Shown: positions 1-8,700 of the stretch, in pieces
Layout of the letters: the number at the start of each line of letters is the position of its first letter
Position numbering within the stretch: the first letter of the stretch is position 1
Assembly (NCBI RefSeq): GCF_018101125.2
Contig: NZ_JAELVF020000001.1
Location: 3,650,720-3,714,719 of the forward strand
From: Streptomyces tardus
Lineage (GTDB): Bacteria > Actinomycetota > Actinomycetes > Streptomycetales > Streptomycetaceae
DNA length: 64,000 bases
Direction: 5' to 3'
Made by a program: the position numbers and the translations under genes
The notes under the pieces: generated by a model
The model's input: only the letters and a program-made list of their open reading frames with translations
What the model was told of the DNA's origin: nothing
The model's database searches: none

Positions 1-4
1 CGTG

Positions 5-40
5 ACAGCCGCCCCAACCCGTCGGGCTGGAGCGGCTGTT
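5..40 (-). terminator. Probable clpX terminator hairpin
   Basis: An imperfect inverted repeat (arms beginning CAGCCGC and ending GCGGCTG, mismatches near the loop) lies just downstream of the clpX stop codon. There is no long T-run, as is usual for Streptomyces terminators. Confidence 0.55.
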
Positions 41-75
41 GAGGACTCGGGGCGCGGCCGTGGACCGTGCGACCC

Positions 76-1362
76 CTAGGCGCTCTTCTCGTGCGGCCCC
101 GACTCGGAGCCCTGCGAGCGCGGTACGAGCGTGGGATTGACGTTGGAGCGGACCACCTCGTCGGTGATGACGACCCGGGCGACGTCCTTGCGCGAGGGCA
201 CCTCGTACATCACCGACATCAGTACCTCCTCCAGGATCGCCCGCAGGCCGCGCGCCCCGGTGCCGCGCAGGATCGCCTGGTCCGCGATGGCCTCCAGCGC
301 GGACCGGTCGAACTCCAGCTCGACGTTGTCGAGTTCGAAGAGGCGCTGGTACTGCTTGATCAGTGCGTTCCTCGGCTCGATCAGGATCTTCAGCAGCGCT
401 TCGCGGTCCAGGTTGTGCACCGAGGTGATGACCGGGAGCCGGCCGATGAACTCCGGGATCATCCCGAACTTCACCAGGTCCTCCGGCATGATCTCCTGGA
501 AGAGGTTGGTGGCCTGGAGCTCGCGCTTGGAGCGGATGTTGGCCCCGAAGCCGATGCCCTTGGCCCCCGACCGGGACTCGATGATCTTCTCCAGGCCTGC
601 GAAGGCGCCGCCCACGATGAACAGCACGTTCGTCGTGTCGATCTGGATGAACTCCTGGTGCGGGTGCTTGCGCCCGCCCTGCGGAGGCACGGAGGCGGTG
701 GTGCCCTCCAGGATCTTCAGCAGAGCCTGCTGCACACCTTCGCCGGAGACGTCCCGGGTGATCGACGGGTTCTCGCTCTTGCGGGCGACCTTGTCGATCT
801 CGTCGATGTAGATGATCCCGGTCTCGGCCTTCTTGACGTCGTAGTCGGCCGCCTGGATCAGCTTCAGCAGAATGTTCTCGACGTCCTCGCCGACGTACCC
901 GGCCTCGGTGAGCGCGGTGGCGTCGGCGATCGCGAACGGGACGTTCAGCATGCGCGCCAGCGTCTGGGCGAGCAGGGTCTTGCCGGAGCCGGTGGGGCCG
1001 AGGAGAAGAATGTTGGACTTCGCCAACTCGATGCCGTCGTCCCGGCCCTGCGCGCCGCCGTTCTCGCCGGCCTGCACGCGCTTGTAGTGGTTGTACACCG
1101 CGACCGACAGTGCTTTCTTCGCGGCTTCCTGGCCGACCACGTACCCCTCGAGGAACTCCGAGATCTCGCGCGGCTTCGGCAGCTCCTCGAAGCGGACTTC
1201 CGAGGAGTCGGCCAGCTCCTCCTCGATGATCTCGTTGCAGAGGTCGATGCACTCATCACAGATGTACACGCCAGGGCCTGCGATGAGCTTCTTGACCTGC
1301 TTTTGACTCTTCCCGCAGAACGAGCACTTGAGCAGGTCGCCGCCATCACCGATGCGTGCCAC
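76..1362 (-). CDS. clpX: ATP-dependent Clp protease ATP-binding subunit ClpX
   Basis: AAA+ unfoldase (428 aa, the usual size) that recognises tagged substrates and feeds them to the ClpP peptidase in the cytoplasm. The N-terminal zinc-binding domain has Cys13, Cys16, Cys35 and Cys38. Walker A GPTGSGKT is at 122-129 and Walker B IIYIDEID at 183-190. The IGF loop that docks onto ClpP is intact at 270-272. The start is the GTG of VARIGDGG, where all ClpX proteins begin; the open frame runs further upstream but is not ClpX-like. The gene lies directly downstream of tig, with no clpP genes between them. That is unusual for Streptomyces and is treated as a finding. The intact IGF loop implies a ClpP partner is encoded elsewhere. 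Confidence 0.97.
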   Translation of the reverse strand: MARIGDGGDLLKCSFCGKSQKQVKKLIAGPGVYICDECIDLCNEIIEEELADSSEVRFEELPKPREISEFLEGYVVGQEAAKKALSVAVYNHYKRVQAGENGGAQGRDDGIELAKSNILLLGPTGSGKTLLAQTLARMLNVPFAIADATALTEAGYVGEDVENILLKLIQAADYDVKKAETGIIYIDEIDKVARKSENPSITRDVSGEGVQQALLKILEGTTASVPPQGGRKHPHQEFIQIDTTNVLFIVGGAFAGLEKIIESRSGAKGIGFGANIRSKRELQATNLFQEIMPEDLVKFGMIPEFIGRLPVITSVHNLDREALLKILIEPRNALIKQYQRLFELDNVELEFDRSALEAIADQAILRGTGARGLRAILEEVLMSVMYEVPSRKDVARVVITDEVVRSNVNPTLVPRSQGSESGPHEKSA

Positions 1363-1568
1363 GAGGTGCTTCCCCTTCGCCTGCCGCACCGCCGGCCGGC
1401 GGCGGTGCCTGGTCCTTGCCCTCCGACGGTACCGTGCCGAGGCCCTTTGGTGGGCCCCTCTCGCGCTTGTTCGCCGCGGGGCGACAAGCTTCGGGAGGGA
1501 CTCGCGGGCCCCGATCTCCGTTGTCCGACAGGGCACTTGCGGATGGAGTTGATCTGTACGTACCGCGG

Positions 1569-1574
1569 ACCCTA
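1569..1574 (-). promoter_or_regulatory. Possible -10 element for clpX
   Basis: On the minus strand this reads TAGGGT, a common Streptomyces -10 form. It lies about 40 bp downstream of the ClgR-like box, so the box would sit near position -50, as expected for an activator site. No good -35 is evident. The start site is inferred, not shown. Confidence 0.35.
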
Positions 1575-1613
1575 ACGGCCGACGGGCGGTACGTGGCGAG
1601 CACCCCGGGAACT

Positions 1614-1627
1614 GTTCGCTGTCAGCG
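1614..1627. promoter_or_regulatory. ClgR-box-like operator
   Basis: The plus strand reads GTTCGC-TGTCA-GCG, an exact fit to the ClgR box GTTCGC-N5-GCG as I recall it from Streptomyces clp and lon promoters. Its inner part, CGCTGTCAGCG, is nearly palindromic. ClgR activates clpP1P2 in Streptomyces, so the box is expected before clpP1; here the next gene downstream is clpX. Confidence 0.55.
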
Positions 1628-1708
1628 CAGGGTGCGTTCGAGCTGGTGGGCCGGGCCCGGAGGCCGGTGCGGCCCGAGTACGGGGCCGGTTCGGCCGCCG
1701 TACGCGAA

Positions 1709-1740
1709 CGGGCCCGCACGCGTGATGACGTACGGGCCCG
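1709..1740 (-). terminator. tig terminator hairpin
   Basis: A stem with arms CGGGCCCGcACG and CGTaCGGGCCCG (one mismatch, 8-nt loop) starts 15 bp past the tig stop codon. The same CGGGCCCGTACG arm recurs in the hairpin at 5963-5998. Confidence 0.7.
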
Positions 1741-1755
1741 CCGACGGATCGGTGC

Positions 1756-3171
1756 TCAGGCGTCGGACTTCTTGTCGTCCGCCTTCTCCGCGTCCTTGGA
1801 CTCGGTGTCCTCGGACTCGGCGGCGGCGTCCGCCTCGGCGGCGCCCTCCTCCTCGTCCTCCTCGTCGTCCAGGTCGACGAGCTCACCGTTGGTGTCCTTG
1901 ACGGTGGCGGACTCCACGACCAGCGCCAGAGCCTTGCCGCGGGCGACCTCGCCCACCAGCATCGGCACCTGGCCGCCCTCGACGACCGCCTGGGCGAACT
2001 GGTCCGGGCTCATGCCCGAGGACTGCGCACGCCGCATCAGGTGCTCGGTGAGCTCTTCCTGGTTGACGTTGAGCTTCTCGCGGGAGACCAGCTCGTCGAG
2101 AATGAACTGGGTCTGGATGCCCTTCTCGGCCTGCTCCTTGAGCTCGGCGTCGAACTCCTCCTCGGTCTTGTCCTGCATCTGCAGGTAAGTGGCGAGGTCC
2201 ATGCCCATCTGGCCCAGCTGGTGGTTGACCAGGTTGTGCTTGCGGGTCTGGATCTCGTCCTCGAGGAGCTTCTCGGGGATCGGCACCTCGGTCAGCTCGA
2301 TGAGCTTCTCCAGGACGTTCTCCTGGGCCTTGGTGGCCTGCTCGTACTTCTTGGACTGCTCCAGCCGCTTGCGGCTGTCCTCGCGCAGCTCGGCGATGGT
2401 GTCGAACTCGCTTGCCAGCTGGGCGAAGTCGTCGTCCAGCTCAGGCAGTTCGCGGGCGGAGACGGTGTTGACCTTGACCGCGACCTCGGCCTCCTTGCCG
2501 GCGGCGGAACCGCCCTTCAGCTCGGAGGTGAAGGTGGCGGACTCCTCGGCGGACAAGCCCTTGACGGCCTCGTCGATGCCCTCCAGCAGCTCACCGGAGC
2601 CGATGGTGTAGTCGATGCCCTCGGCCACGCCGTCGGCGAGCACCTCGCCGTCGACCTTGGCCTCCAGGTCGAGCTTGACCACGTCGCCCTCTGCGGCGGC
2701 GCGCTCCACGACACTGGTGGTGGCGAAGCGCTCGCGCAGCTGCTCGACGGCCTCGTCGACATCCGCGTCGCTGACCTCGGCGGCCTCGACCTCGACCTCG
2801 ATACCCGTGTAGTCCGGGATCTCCAGCTCGGGGCGGATGTCGACCTCCGCGGTGAAGGTCAGCTGCTCGTTGTCCTTCAGCTCGGTGATGTCGACCTCGG
2901 GCTGGCCGAGCGGGTTGAGCTCGCCCTCTTCGATCGCGCTCTGGTACAGCTTCGGCAGCGCGTCGTTGACCGCTTCCTCCAGCACGGCACCACGGCCGAA
3001 GCGCTGGTCGATGACCCGCGCCGGAACCTTGCCCTTGCGAAATCCAGGCACCTGGATCTGCTGGTTGATCTTCTTGTACGCCGCGTCGAGGCTGGCCTTG
3101 AGCTCCTCGAAGGGCACCTCGACAGTGAGCCGAACCCGGGTCGGGTTCAGGTTCTCCACGGCGCTCTTCAC
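1756..3171 (-). CDS. tig: Trigger factor, ribosome-associated chaperone and peptidyl-prolyl isomerase
   Basis: Binds near the ribosomal exit tunnel and shields nascent chains. It is 471 aa from the GTG of [15 protein letters not shown]; the minus strand carries AAGGAG 7 nt before this codon, which decides the start over the longer open frame. The N-terminal ribosome-binding domain includes the [12 protein letters not shown] signature at about 45-60. A PPIase FKBP-like domain follows (about 155-240), then a helical C-terminal chaperone domain. The C-terminus is a strongly acidic Glu/Asp/Ala tail (about the last 45 residues), as seen in Streptomyces. In Streptomyces tig is normally followed by clpP1-clpP2-clpX; here clpX follows directly. 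Confidence 0.97.
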   Translation of the reverse strand: MKSAVENLNPTRVRLTVEVPFEELKASLDAAYKKINQQIQVPGFRKGKVPARVIDQRFGRGAVLEEAVNDALPKLYQSAIEEGELNPLGQPEVDITELKDNEQLTFTAEVDIRPELEIPDYTGIEVEVEAAEVSDADVDEAVEQLRERFATTSVVERAAAEGDVVKLDLEAKVDGEVLADGVAEGIDYTIGSGELLEGIDEAVKGLSAEESATFTSELKGGSAAGKEAEVAVKVNTVSARELPELDDDFAQLASEFDTIAELREDSRKRLEQSKKYEQATKAQENVLEKLIELTEVPIPEKLLEDEIQTRKHNLVNHQLGQMGMDLATYLQMQDKTEEEFDAELKEQAEKGIQTQFILDELVSREKLNVNQEELTEHLMRRAQSSGMSPDQFAQAVVEGGQVPMLVGEVARGKALALVVESATVKDTNGELVDLDDEEDEEEGAAEADAAAESEDTESKDAEKADDKKSDA

Positions 3172-3329
3172 GGTCGGTCTCCTTGGGGCTGACATCTGGT
3201 TTGCTGGACGTTCACGGCGTCCTCCACGTGGTCGAACACCTGCAGGCGCTCGGGAGGGCGTCGCAGCGGCCCCGTATGCGACTCGGACAGTGCGGACACG
3301 ACACAGGCACGCGCGGCGTCAATAGTACG

Positions 3330-3406
3330 TGGTCGGGGTGGCCGGATTCGAACCGACGACCTTCCGCTCCCAAAGCGGACGCGCTACCAAGCTGCGCCAC
3401 ACCCCG
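3330..3406 (-). tRNA. tRNA-Pro(TGG)
   Basis: On the minus strand the acceptor arms CGGGGTG and CACCCCG pair. The anticodon loop TTTGGGA gives anticodon TGG (proline, CCA codons), and the T-loop contains GGTTCGAATCC. Discriminator A and the CCA end are encoded (3330-3333 on the plus strand read TGGT). Length is 77 nt with CCA. Confidence 0.97.
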
Positions 3407-3486
3407 TCAGTGCGAGAAGAAGCGTACATGCCGTACGATGCTGCTCGTGCCGCCAGGTGCGGGGCATATCGGCACTCGGAGCTGGT

Positions 3487-3492
3487 CTATGA
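3487..3492 (+). promoter_or_regulatory. Possible -10 element for tRNA-Gly
   Basis: TATGAT matches the primary sigma factor -10 consensus and lies 43 nt before the tRNA 5' end, leaving room for a short leader. The -35 is not clear. Confidence 0.35.
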
Positions 3493-3535
3493 TCAGCGGG
3501 CCGCGCCGCGTCCCGGACACCGGGTGAGGCGCATT

Positions 3536-3609
3536 GCGGGCGTAGCTCAATGGTAGAGCCCCAGTCTTCCAAACTGGCTACGCGGGTTCGATTCCCGTCG
3601 CCCGCTCCA
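3536..3609 (+). tRNA. tRNA-Gly(TCC)
   Basis: The acceptor stem GCGGGCG pairs with CGCCCGC. The anticodon stem CCAGT/ACTGG encloses loop CTTCCAA, giving anticodon TCC (glycine, GGA codons). The T-arm reads GGGTTCGATTCCC. Discriminator T is followed by an encoded CCA (3607-3609). Confidence 0.97.
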
Positions 3610-3612
3610 CGG

Positions 3613-3661
3613 ACGGAAGGGTCCGGTCGGGGAGCTGTGCTCCCGGGTCGGGCCCTTCCGT
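3613..3661 (+). terminator. Terminator after tRNA-Gly
   Basis: A long stem begins with ACGGAAGGG and ends with its complement CCCTTCCGT; the inner part is GC-rich. It starts 4 bp after the encoded CCA. The remaining sequence to 4001 holds nothing I can recognise. Confidence 0.65.
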
Positions 3662-4001
3662 CGTTCCCGTGCCGGCCGGGGAGGTGCCCGGCGGATTTCT
3701 GCGCCCGCGATGGTGTCCGGCCGTGGGTGCCCGTCGCCGGTCAACTGTCGCCTCACGGCGGTCCACCGTGCCCGTACGGTCCGCCGCGCGCTCAGTGCAC
3801 CTGTGCCCTTCCGTGCTCGTGTGCGCGGGTGCGTGCGCCCCCTCGACGGCCGCCCGGTCGCCATCGGGCGCCCCCGACCGGCGAGTTGGGCGAGCTCTCC
3901 CAGAGCGGACGGACAGCGAGCGGGGGAGGCCCGGCCTTCTGCCGCGAGATCCTTCGGGCCGATCGCGACCGCGGGGGAGGAGCGCGAGCAGGAGCGCGAG
4001 C

Positions 4002-4196
4002 TCAGAAATTGATCTTGTTGACGGTCTCCGCCAGGGAGTCCATGAAGCGCTGGATCGTCGGGGCCATTCCGGTGGAGGCCAGGAAGAACCCGAAGAGCGC
4101 GGCGACGAGTGCGGGCAGCGGCTTGATGGAACCGCTGCGGATCATCACCACGAGGATGATCGCGAGCAGCAGAACTACGGAGAGCGAAATGGCCAC
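4002..4196 (-). CDS. Small conserved actinobacterial membrane protein
   Basis: A 64-residue protein with no recognised function. Translation starts at GTG (VAISLSVVLL), with a GAAGG-type ribosome site about 12 nt upstream on the minus strand. Residues 3-19 form a hydrophobic helix, then a short basic loop (RSGSIKP), then a second hydrophobic helix at about 27-44. The C-terminal tail is amphipathic and ends NKINF. Two short membrane helices in a hairpin are therefore likely. I recall similar small proteins beside tRNA and tig genes in Streptomyces, but no role is known to me. Confidence 0.7.
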   Translation of the reverse strand: MAISLSVVLLLAIILVVMIRSGSIKPLPALVAALFGFFLASTGMAPTIQRFMDSLAETVNKINF

Positions 4197-4765
4197 GGTT
4201 GATCACACCTTCGGTCGGAACGCCTCGCCACCGGCTCCAGCTGGACCTGACGGATACGACTGGTGAGCCCATCGTGCCACCAACTCCGAATCCTCCGCAG
4301 GGAGATGACGTCGAGTTCACCGACGGACCGACCTGCCGCCACGGTTCCCCGCGCCTTCGTCCGGCGCGCCGGCGGTTCCCCGCCCCGGTACGGGAGTTGG
4401 GCCTTCTCCGGCGCCAACGTGCCCGTACGGCCCGGGATTCGGGGCCGCTGCGGACCGCCGTGGAGTGTGCGTCCGTCGGGTGGCGCCCGGTGTGCGCCCT
4501 TCGGCGGGGCGAAGACCGTGAGGATGTTCACAGGTGGCCGGTCCGGGTAGGTGCTCGTAGGCTCGGACTGGACTCGGGAGCGGAAGAGCATCGACCTCAT
4601 GGGGAGTTGATGTCCACCAAACGCAACTCAACCCGGACACTCTCTGCGCCCTGCGCCGTTGTGGCGAGGGCCGCGGACCGACCGTGCGGAAGAAGTCAAG
4701 ACGAGGAAACCCACCCGCGACAGGCAACCGGGCCGCGGGAATTTACGTCTGACAGGTTTCGCCAC
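4197..4765. other. Non-coding interval before the acyltransferase
   Basis: Nothing recognisable was found in this roughly 570-bp divergent interval. Open frames on both strands here are arginine- and proline-rich and look like chance high-GC frames. A promoter-like pair lies at its right edge. Confidence 0.5.
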
Positions 4766-4771
4766 TATGGT
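4742..4771 (+). promoter_or_regulatory. Promoter for acyltransferase, leaderless type
   Basis: TTTACG (4742-4747), an 18-bp spacer and TATGGT (4766-4771) lie 7 nt before the ATG at 4779. Transcription would start at or next to the start codon. Confidence 0.45.
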
Positions 4772-4778
4772 GTGGCAG

Positions 4779-5942
4779 ATGTTCCCAGCTGGTTATGAGC
4801 GAGCGCCCCTCCCCCCAGCTCGCCCCGACGGCCCGGTGACGGCGACCGCCGCGGAGGAATCCGCGAAGTCGCCGCAGAAGCCCGTGGAGCCGAAGGGAAC
4901 GTCCAGGGCGAAGGCGCGAGATCCCTGGTTCGACAACGCCAAGTACATGACGATCGTGCTGGTGGGCATAGGCCACGCCTGGGAGCCGCTGCGCAACGAC
5001 AGCCGCACCGCGGAGGCGCTGTACTTCGTCCTCTACACCTTCCACATGCCGGCCTTCATCATCATCTCCGGCTATCTCTCGCGCACCTTCGAGGGGCGTC
5101 CGGGCCAGCTGAAGCGGCTGATCACCGGCATCGCCGTGCCGTATCTCGTCTTCGAGATCGCGTACACCTTCTTCATGCGCTGGGCGGACGACCCCGAGCG
5201 GCCGTTCACCCTGCTCAGCCCCGGCTACGCGCTGTGGTTCCTGGTCGCACTGTTCATCTGGCGGCTGACCGCTCCCTTCTGGAAGGTGCTGCGCTGGCCC
5301 GTGCCGATCGCGCTGGGCATCGCGGCGCTCGCCACCACCGGCCCCGGCGTCGGCGGTGAGCTGAACCTCCAGCGGGTGCTGCAGTTCCTGCCGTTCTTCG
5401 TCCTCGGCCTCCGGCTGCGCCCGGAGCACTTCGAGCAGCTGCGGCGTCGCGGCGCCCGCCTCGCGACACTGCCGGTCTTCGCCGTCTCGCTGTTCTTCGC
5501 CTACTGGGCCGTCCCGCGGATGAACAAGGAGTGGTTCCTGCGGAACAACGCGGCCCAGGAGCTCGGTGTGCCCTGGTGGGTGGGCCCTGTGATGACGCTC
5601 GCGCTGTTCGGGTGCGCCCTGGTGCTGACCGCCTGCTTCTACGCCTGGATCCCGCACCGCCACACCTGGTTCACGGTGCTGGGGGCCGGCACGATCTGCG
5701 CCTATCTGCTGCACGTCTACCCGATCCAGATGTCCCGGCTCTTCGACTGGTACGACCTGCCCTGGGTCGACTCCCCGCTCGGCCGGGTCGTGGTCACGGT
5801 GCTGGCGGCCACCATGATGACCGTCCTGTGCGCACCCCTGGTGGTGCGGGCCTTCCGCTTCGTGATGGAGCCCAAGATGACCTGGGCGTTCCGCACCGAC
5901 GCGGTGGACCAGGCGCGCAAGCGCCAGCAGGCCGGCAAGTAG
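4779..5942 (+). CDS. Acyltransferase-3 family integral membrane protein
   Basis: A 387-residue polytopic membrane protein of the acyltransferase-3 (OafA/fucose O-acetylase-like) family, which acylates sugars or other extracytoplasmic substrates. After a 45-residue polar N-terminus, the family opening WFDNAKYMTIVLVGIGHAWEP carries the conserved histidine. The family signature FHMPAFIIISGYLSR follows at about 87-101. About ten hydrophobic segments run to residue 370, ending in a basic tail. The start is set at MFPAGYERAP because a -10-like TATGGT lies 7 nt upstream; MVWQMFP (4767) is an alternative. The substrate is unknown. The gene stands alone and converges with the phosphatase gene across a strong hairpin. 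Confidence 0.85.
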   Translation: MFPAGYERAPLPPARPDGPVTATAAEESAKSPQKPVEPKGTSRAKARDPWFDNAKYMTIVLVGIGHAWEPLRNDSRTAEALYFVLYTFHMPAFIIISGYLSRTFEGRPGQLKRLITGIAVPYLVFEIAYTFFMRWADDPERPFTLLSPGYALWFLVALFIWRLTAPFWKVLRWPVPIALGIAALATTGPGVGGELNLQRVLQFLPFFVLGLRLRPEHFEQLRRRGARLATLPVFAVSLFFAYWAVPRMNKEWFLRNNAAQELGVPWWVGPVMTLALFGCALVLTACFYAWIPHRHTWFTVLGAGTICAYLLHVYPIQMSRLFDWYDLPWVDSPLGRVVVTVLAATMMTVLCAPLVVRAFRFVMEPKMTWAFRTDAVDQARKRQQAGK

Positions 5943-5962
5943 CCCCGGCCGGCAAGCAGCCG

Positions 5963-5998
5963 ACGTACGGGCCCGCGCACACCGGCGGGCCCGTACGT
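5963..5998. terminator. Bidirectional terminator, perfect 14-bp stem
   Basis: ACGTACGGGCCCGC pairs perfectly with GCGGGCCCGTACGT around an 8-nt loop, between two convergent genes. It should terminate both. Immediately downstream, 6014-6031 is a perfect 18-bp palindrome, GGCCCGTACGTACGGGCC, sharing the same core. Confidence 0.8.
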
Positions 5999-6145
5999 AC
6001 GAGCGCGCTCCCCGGCCCGTACGTACGGGCCAGGTGCCGCCCGACCCCGCGCCGAGGGGTGCAGGAGCGGCGGGACGGCGTGCCCGCCGACGGGCACGGG
6101 CGGTGGCGCCCGGTCCGCGGGGTGCGGGGACGCGGGGCCGAACGC

Positions 6146-7300
6146 TCAGCTGCGGGTGATGAGGAGCAGCGCCCGGTCGTCGTTGACGTCCTTGGCGACC
6201 TTCTCGATGAGGTGCCAGGCGGCGCCGCGGAACCGGGTGGCGACGTACCCCTCGGCCGCTCCGCTGAGCCGGTCCATCCCCTCCGCCAGCTCGCGGTCCG
6301 AGGTCTCCACCAGGCCGTCGGTGAAGAGCATCAGCACGTCCCCGCGGTCGAGGCGGCCCTTGGCCGGGTGGAACTCGACGCCCTCGTACACCCCCAGCAG
6401 CGCGCCGTCCGCCTCCTTCTGCTCCCATTTGCCGCTTCCGCCGCACAGCTGGAGCGCGGGCAGATGGCCGGCCGAGAACAGTTCGTAATCCCCGCTGTCG
6501 AGGTCCAGGACGAGGTGGACCGAGGTCGCGAAGCCCTCCTCCCAGTCCTGGCGCAGCAGGTACGCGTTGGCCGCGGGCAGGAAGGAGTGCGGCGCCAGCG
6601 ACCCGAGCAGTCCGCCGAAGGCGCCCGACAGCAGCAGCGCGCGCGAGCCGGCGTCCATGCCCTTGCCGGACACGTCGGTGAGCACCACTTCGAGGGTGCG
6701 CCGGTTCGGTCCCGTGCGGGCCGCGACGACGAAGTCGCCGGAGAAGGACTGCCCGCCGGCCGGGCGCAACGACATCTCGCGGTGCCAGCCCTTGGGCAGC
6801 GGCGGCAACTTGCTTTGCACCCGCAGCCGTTCGCGGAGATCGAAGAGCATGGTGCCGCCGCCGGTCCACGGCACGCCGACGCGCATCCTGAACTGAGCGA
6901 TGAGCAGCCCCACGAGACCGACGGCGAAGACCACCAGCACGGTGCCGGGAGTGACCCGCCCGGCACCGGCGCCGTAGTGCCCCAGAACCAGGGCCTCCAC
7001 GGTCAGCGCGGCGGCGGCAGCGGCGTAGACGAGCGTCATGCTGAACGGGCGCAGCAGCAGCCCGCCCGCGATCAGCGGCAGCACCAGCGCCTCGGGGGCG
7101 GCCCAGATCGGCTGGCTCAGCGTCGCCCACGCGAGGGCGGGAACGCTGAGCAGCAGCGCGGTCAGGACAACCCAGTCCGACCCGTGGCCGCGGAAGTAGT
7201 CGACTCCCGAGCGGCGCAGTTGCGTACGGACCCGGTGCACGGACTTGTGCAGTCGGCGCGCTCGGGTCGCGGAGGGTGTGCTACCCGTACGACCTGCCAT
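6146..7300 (-). CDS. Membrane-anchored PP2C/SpoIIE-type serine phosphatase
   Basis: A 384-residue protein. After a basic N-terminus, three or four hydrophobic segments (about residues 37-130) anchor it in the membrane. The cytoplasmic C-terminal half is a SpoIIE/RsbU-type PP2C domain: GGDFVVA-like opening (seen as FSGDFVVAART), VLTDVSGKGMDA with the metal-binding Asp, SAGHLPALQL, and LMLFTDGLVETSDREL near the end. Such phosphatases usually dephosphorylate anti-anti-sigma factors and so control alternative sigma factors; the partner here is unknown. The start ATG (MAGRTGSTPS) has a minus-strand TAAGGT 8 nt upstream, suggesting a leaderless transcript. It is divergent from the Eis-like gene. 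Confidence 0.88.
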   Translation of the reverse strand: MAGRTGSTPSATRARRLHKSVHRVRTQLRRSGVDYFRGHGSDWVVLTALLLSVPALAWATLSQPIWAAPEALVLPLIAGGLLLRPFSMTLVYAAAAAALTVEALVLGHYGAGAGRVTPGTVLVVFAVGLVGLLIAQFRMRVGVPWTGGGTMLFDLRERLRVQSKLPPLPKGWHREMSLRPAGGQSFSGDFVVAARTGPNRRTLEVVLTDVSGKGMDAGSRALLLSGAFGGLLGSLAPHSFLPAANAYLLRQDWEEGFATSVHLVLDLDSGDYELFSAGHLPALQLCGGSGKWEQKEADGALLGVYEGVEFHPAKGRLDRGDVLMLFTDGLVETSDRELAEGMDRLSGAAEGYVATRFRGAAWHLIEKVAKDVNDDRALLLITRS

Positions 7301-7412
7301 ATTCCAGGACCTTAGTCGGGTGGGACAGGGCCCGTCGATTCCCAACGTCACACCGGGCCAACCCTGTTCGAAACCGATCGCATGAGTCCGGGTTGCCTGG
7401 TACCTATGGAGT

Positions 7413-8636
7413 ATGACGCCGGAATTGAGGTTGCTGAAGCCCGTCGAGTGGAGTTCCTGGCACCGCACGCTGGCGCGGGCTTTCGCAACCTCGGAGTCGG
7501 AGGGAATCGACACCTGGCGTTCGGTGACGGAGTTCGACCGCGCGCTGTGCGCGTGGGACGGCACCGACCTGGTCGGCACCTCCAACAGCTACTCGCTGCG
7601 GACCACGGTGCCCGGCGGCGCCTCGGTGCCCACCGGGGGCCTGAGCATGGTCAGCGTCGCGCCCACCCACCGCCGCCGCGGGCTGCTGCGGGACATGCTG
7701 CGGTGGCAGTTGGACGACACCCGTCGCCGCGGTGAGCCGCTGGCCTCCCTGACGGCGTCCGAGCCCGGCATCTACGGCCGCTTCGGCTACGGCCCGGCAA
7801 CCCACTGGCTCACGGTGTCCGTTGACACCGGCCGGGTCCGCGTCGCCGTGCCCCCGGAGGCGTCCGACCTGCGACTGCGGCTGGTGGACCCGCTCGAGGC
7901 GCTCGCCGAGTGCGAGGCGGTGTACGCGCGCGCCCTGCCCACACGCCCGGGCCGGCTGGAGCGCAGCGAGGAGTGGGCCCGCCTCCAGCTCCACGACCCG
8001 CCGGGGGAGCGGGCGGGCGGTACCGAGCTGCAGTGCGTCCTGGCCGAGAGGGACGGACGGACGGTCGGGTACGCCCGCTACTCGGTTCAGGGCCACTGGG
8101 TGCACTCCAACGCCGAAGGCCGGGTGCGGCTGCGGGAGTTGGAGGCCGACGACGCCGCCACCGGCGCCGCGCTCTGGCACCACCTCGCCGGGATCGACCT
8201 GACCTCCGAGGTCACCGCCGACAAGCGCCCGCCGGACGACCCGATCGCTCATCTGGTCTCGGACATGCGGCGGGCCCGGCTGAGGCTGCGGGACAGCCTC
8301 TTCGTGCGCCCGGTGGAGCTCGGCCCGGCGCTTGCCGCCCGTACCTACCAGCTGCCGCTCGACACGGTGCTGGAGGTCACGGACGACTTCTGCCCCTGGA
8401 ACACCGGCCGTTGGCGGCTCAGCGGCGACGCCACCGGGGCGGTCTGCGAGCGCACCGAGGACGCCGCCGAACTCTCCCTGTCCGTCGTCGAGTTGGGCGC
8501 CGCCTACCTCGGCGGTACGTCGCTGCGCTCGCTGGCCGACGCCGGCCGGGTGCGAGAGCTGCGCGCGGGCGCGCTCGACCCGGTCTCGGTCGCCTTCGGC
8601 TCCTCCCGCGCACCTTTCCTGCCGCACGGCTTCTGA
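7413..8636 (+). CDS. Eis-type GNAT N-acetyltransferase
   Basis: A 407-residue protein of the Eis family, hexameric acetyl-CoA-dependent acetyltransferases that modify amines such as aminoglycosides or protein lysines. The N-terminal GNAT fold has the acetyl-CoA loop VSVAPTHRRRGLLRDML (about 80-96). YGRFGYG (121-127) carries the tyrosine that acts as general acid in mycobacterial Eis. A second degenerate GNAT region and an SCP2-like C-terminal domain follow. The chain ends in Phe, as in Mycobacterium Eis, where the terminal carboxylate is catalytic. TACCTA lies 6 nt before the ATG, so the mRNA may be leaderless. Whether it confers drug resistance cannot be told from sequence. Confidence 0.88.
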   Translation: MTPELRLLKPVEWSSWHRTLARAFATSESEGIDTWRSVTEFDRALCAWDGTDLVGTSNSYSLRTTVPGGASVPTGGLSMVSVAPTHRRRGLLRDMLRWQLDDTRRRGEPLASLTASEPGIYGRFGYGPATHWLTVSVDTGRVRVAVPPEASDLRLRLVDPLEALAECEAVYARALPTRPGRLERSEEWARLQLHDPPGERAGGTELQCVLAERDGRTVGYARYSVQGHWVHSNAEGRVRLRELEADDAATGAALWHHLAGIDLTSEVTADKRPPDDPIAHLVSDMRRARLRLRDSLFVRPVELGPALAARTYQLPLDTVLEVTDDFCPWNTGRWRLSGDATGAVCERTEDAAELSLSVVELGAAYLGGTSLRSLADAGRVRELRAGALDPVSVAFGSSRAPFLPHGF

Positions 8637-8700
8637 GCGCACGGTGTCCGGGCGGCAGGCCGTGACCCGCCCCCGGACGCAGCGGGCCGGCGGCCGACGC

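Larger units (their letters stand above)
1363..1755. other. tig-clpX gap lacking clpP1 and clpP2
   Basis: This 393-bp interval holds no coding sequence resembling ClpP on either strand. It contains the tig terminator hairpin, a ClgR-box-like site and a -10-like hexamer facing clpX. The long stretch between the putative promoter and clpX (about 200 bp) would be its untranslated leader. Confidence 0.6.

Noticed and set aside
4175..4600. Open frame of 141 codons in the 4.2-4.6 kb gap
   Set aside because: Arg/Pro-rich chance frame, overlapping the small membrane gene's start, without motif or ribosome site.
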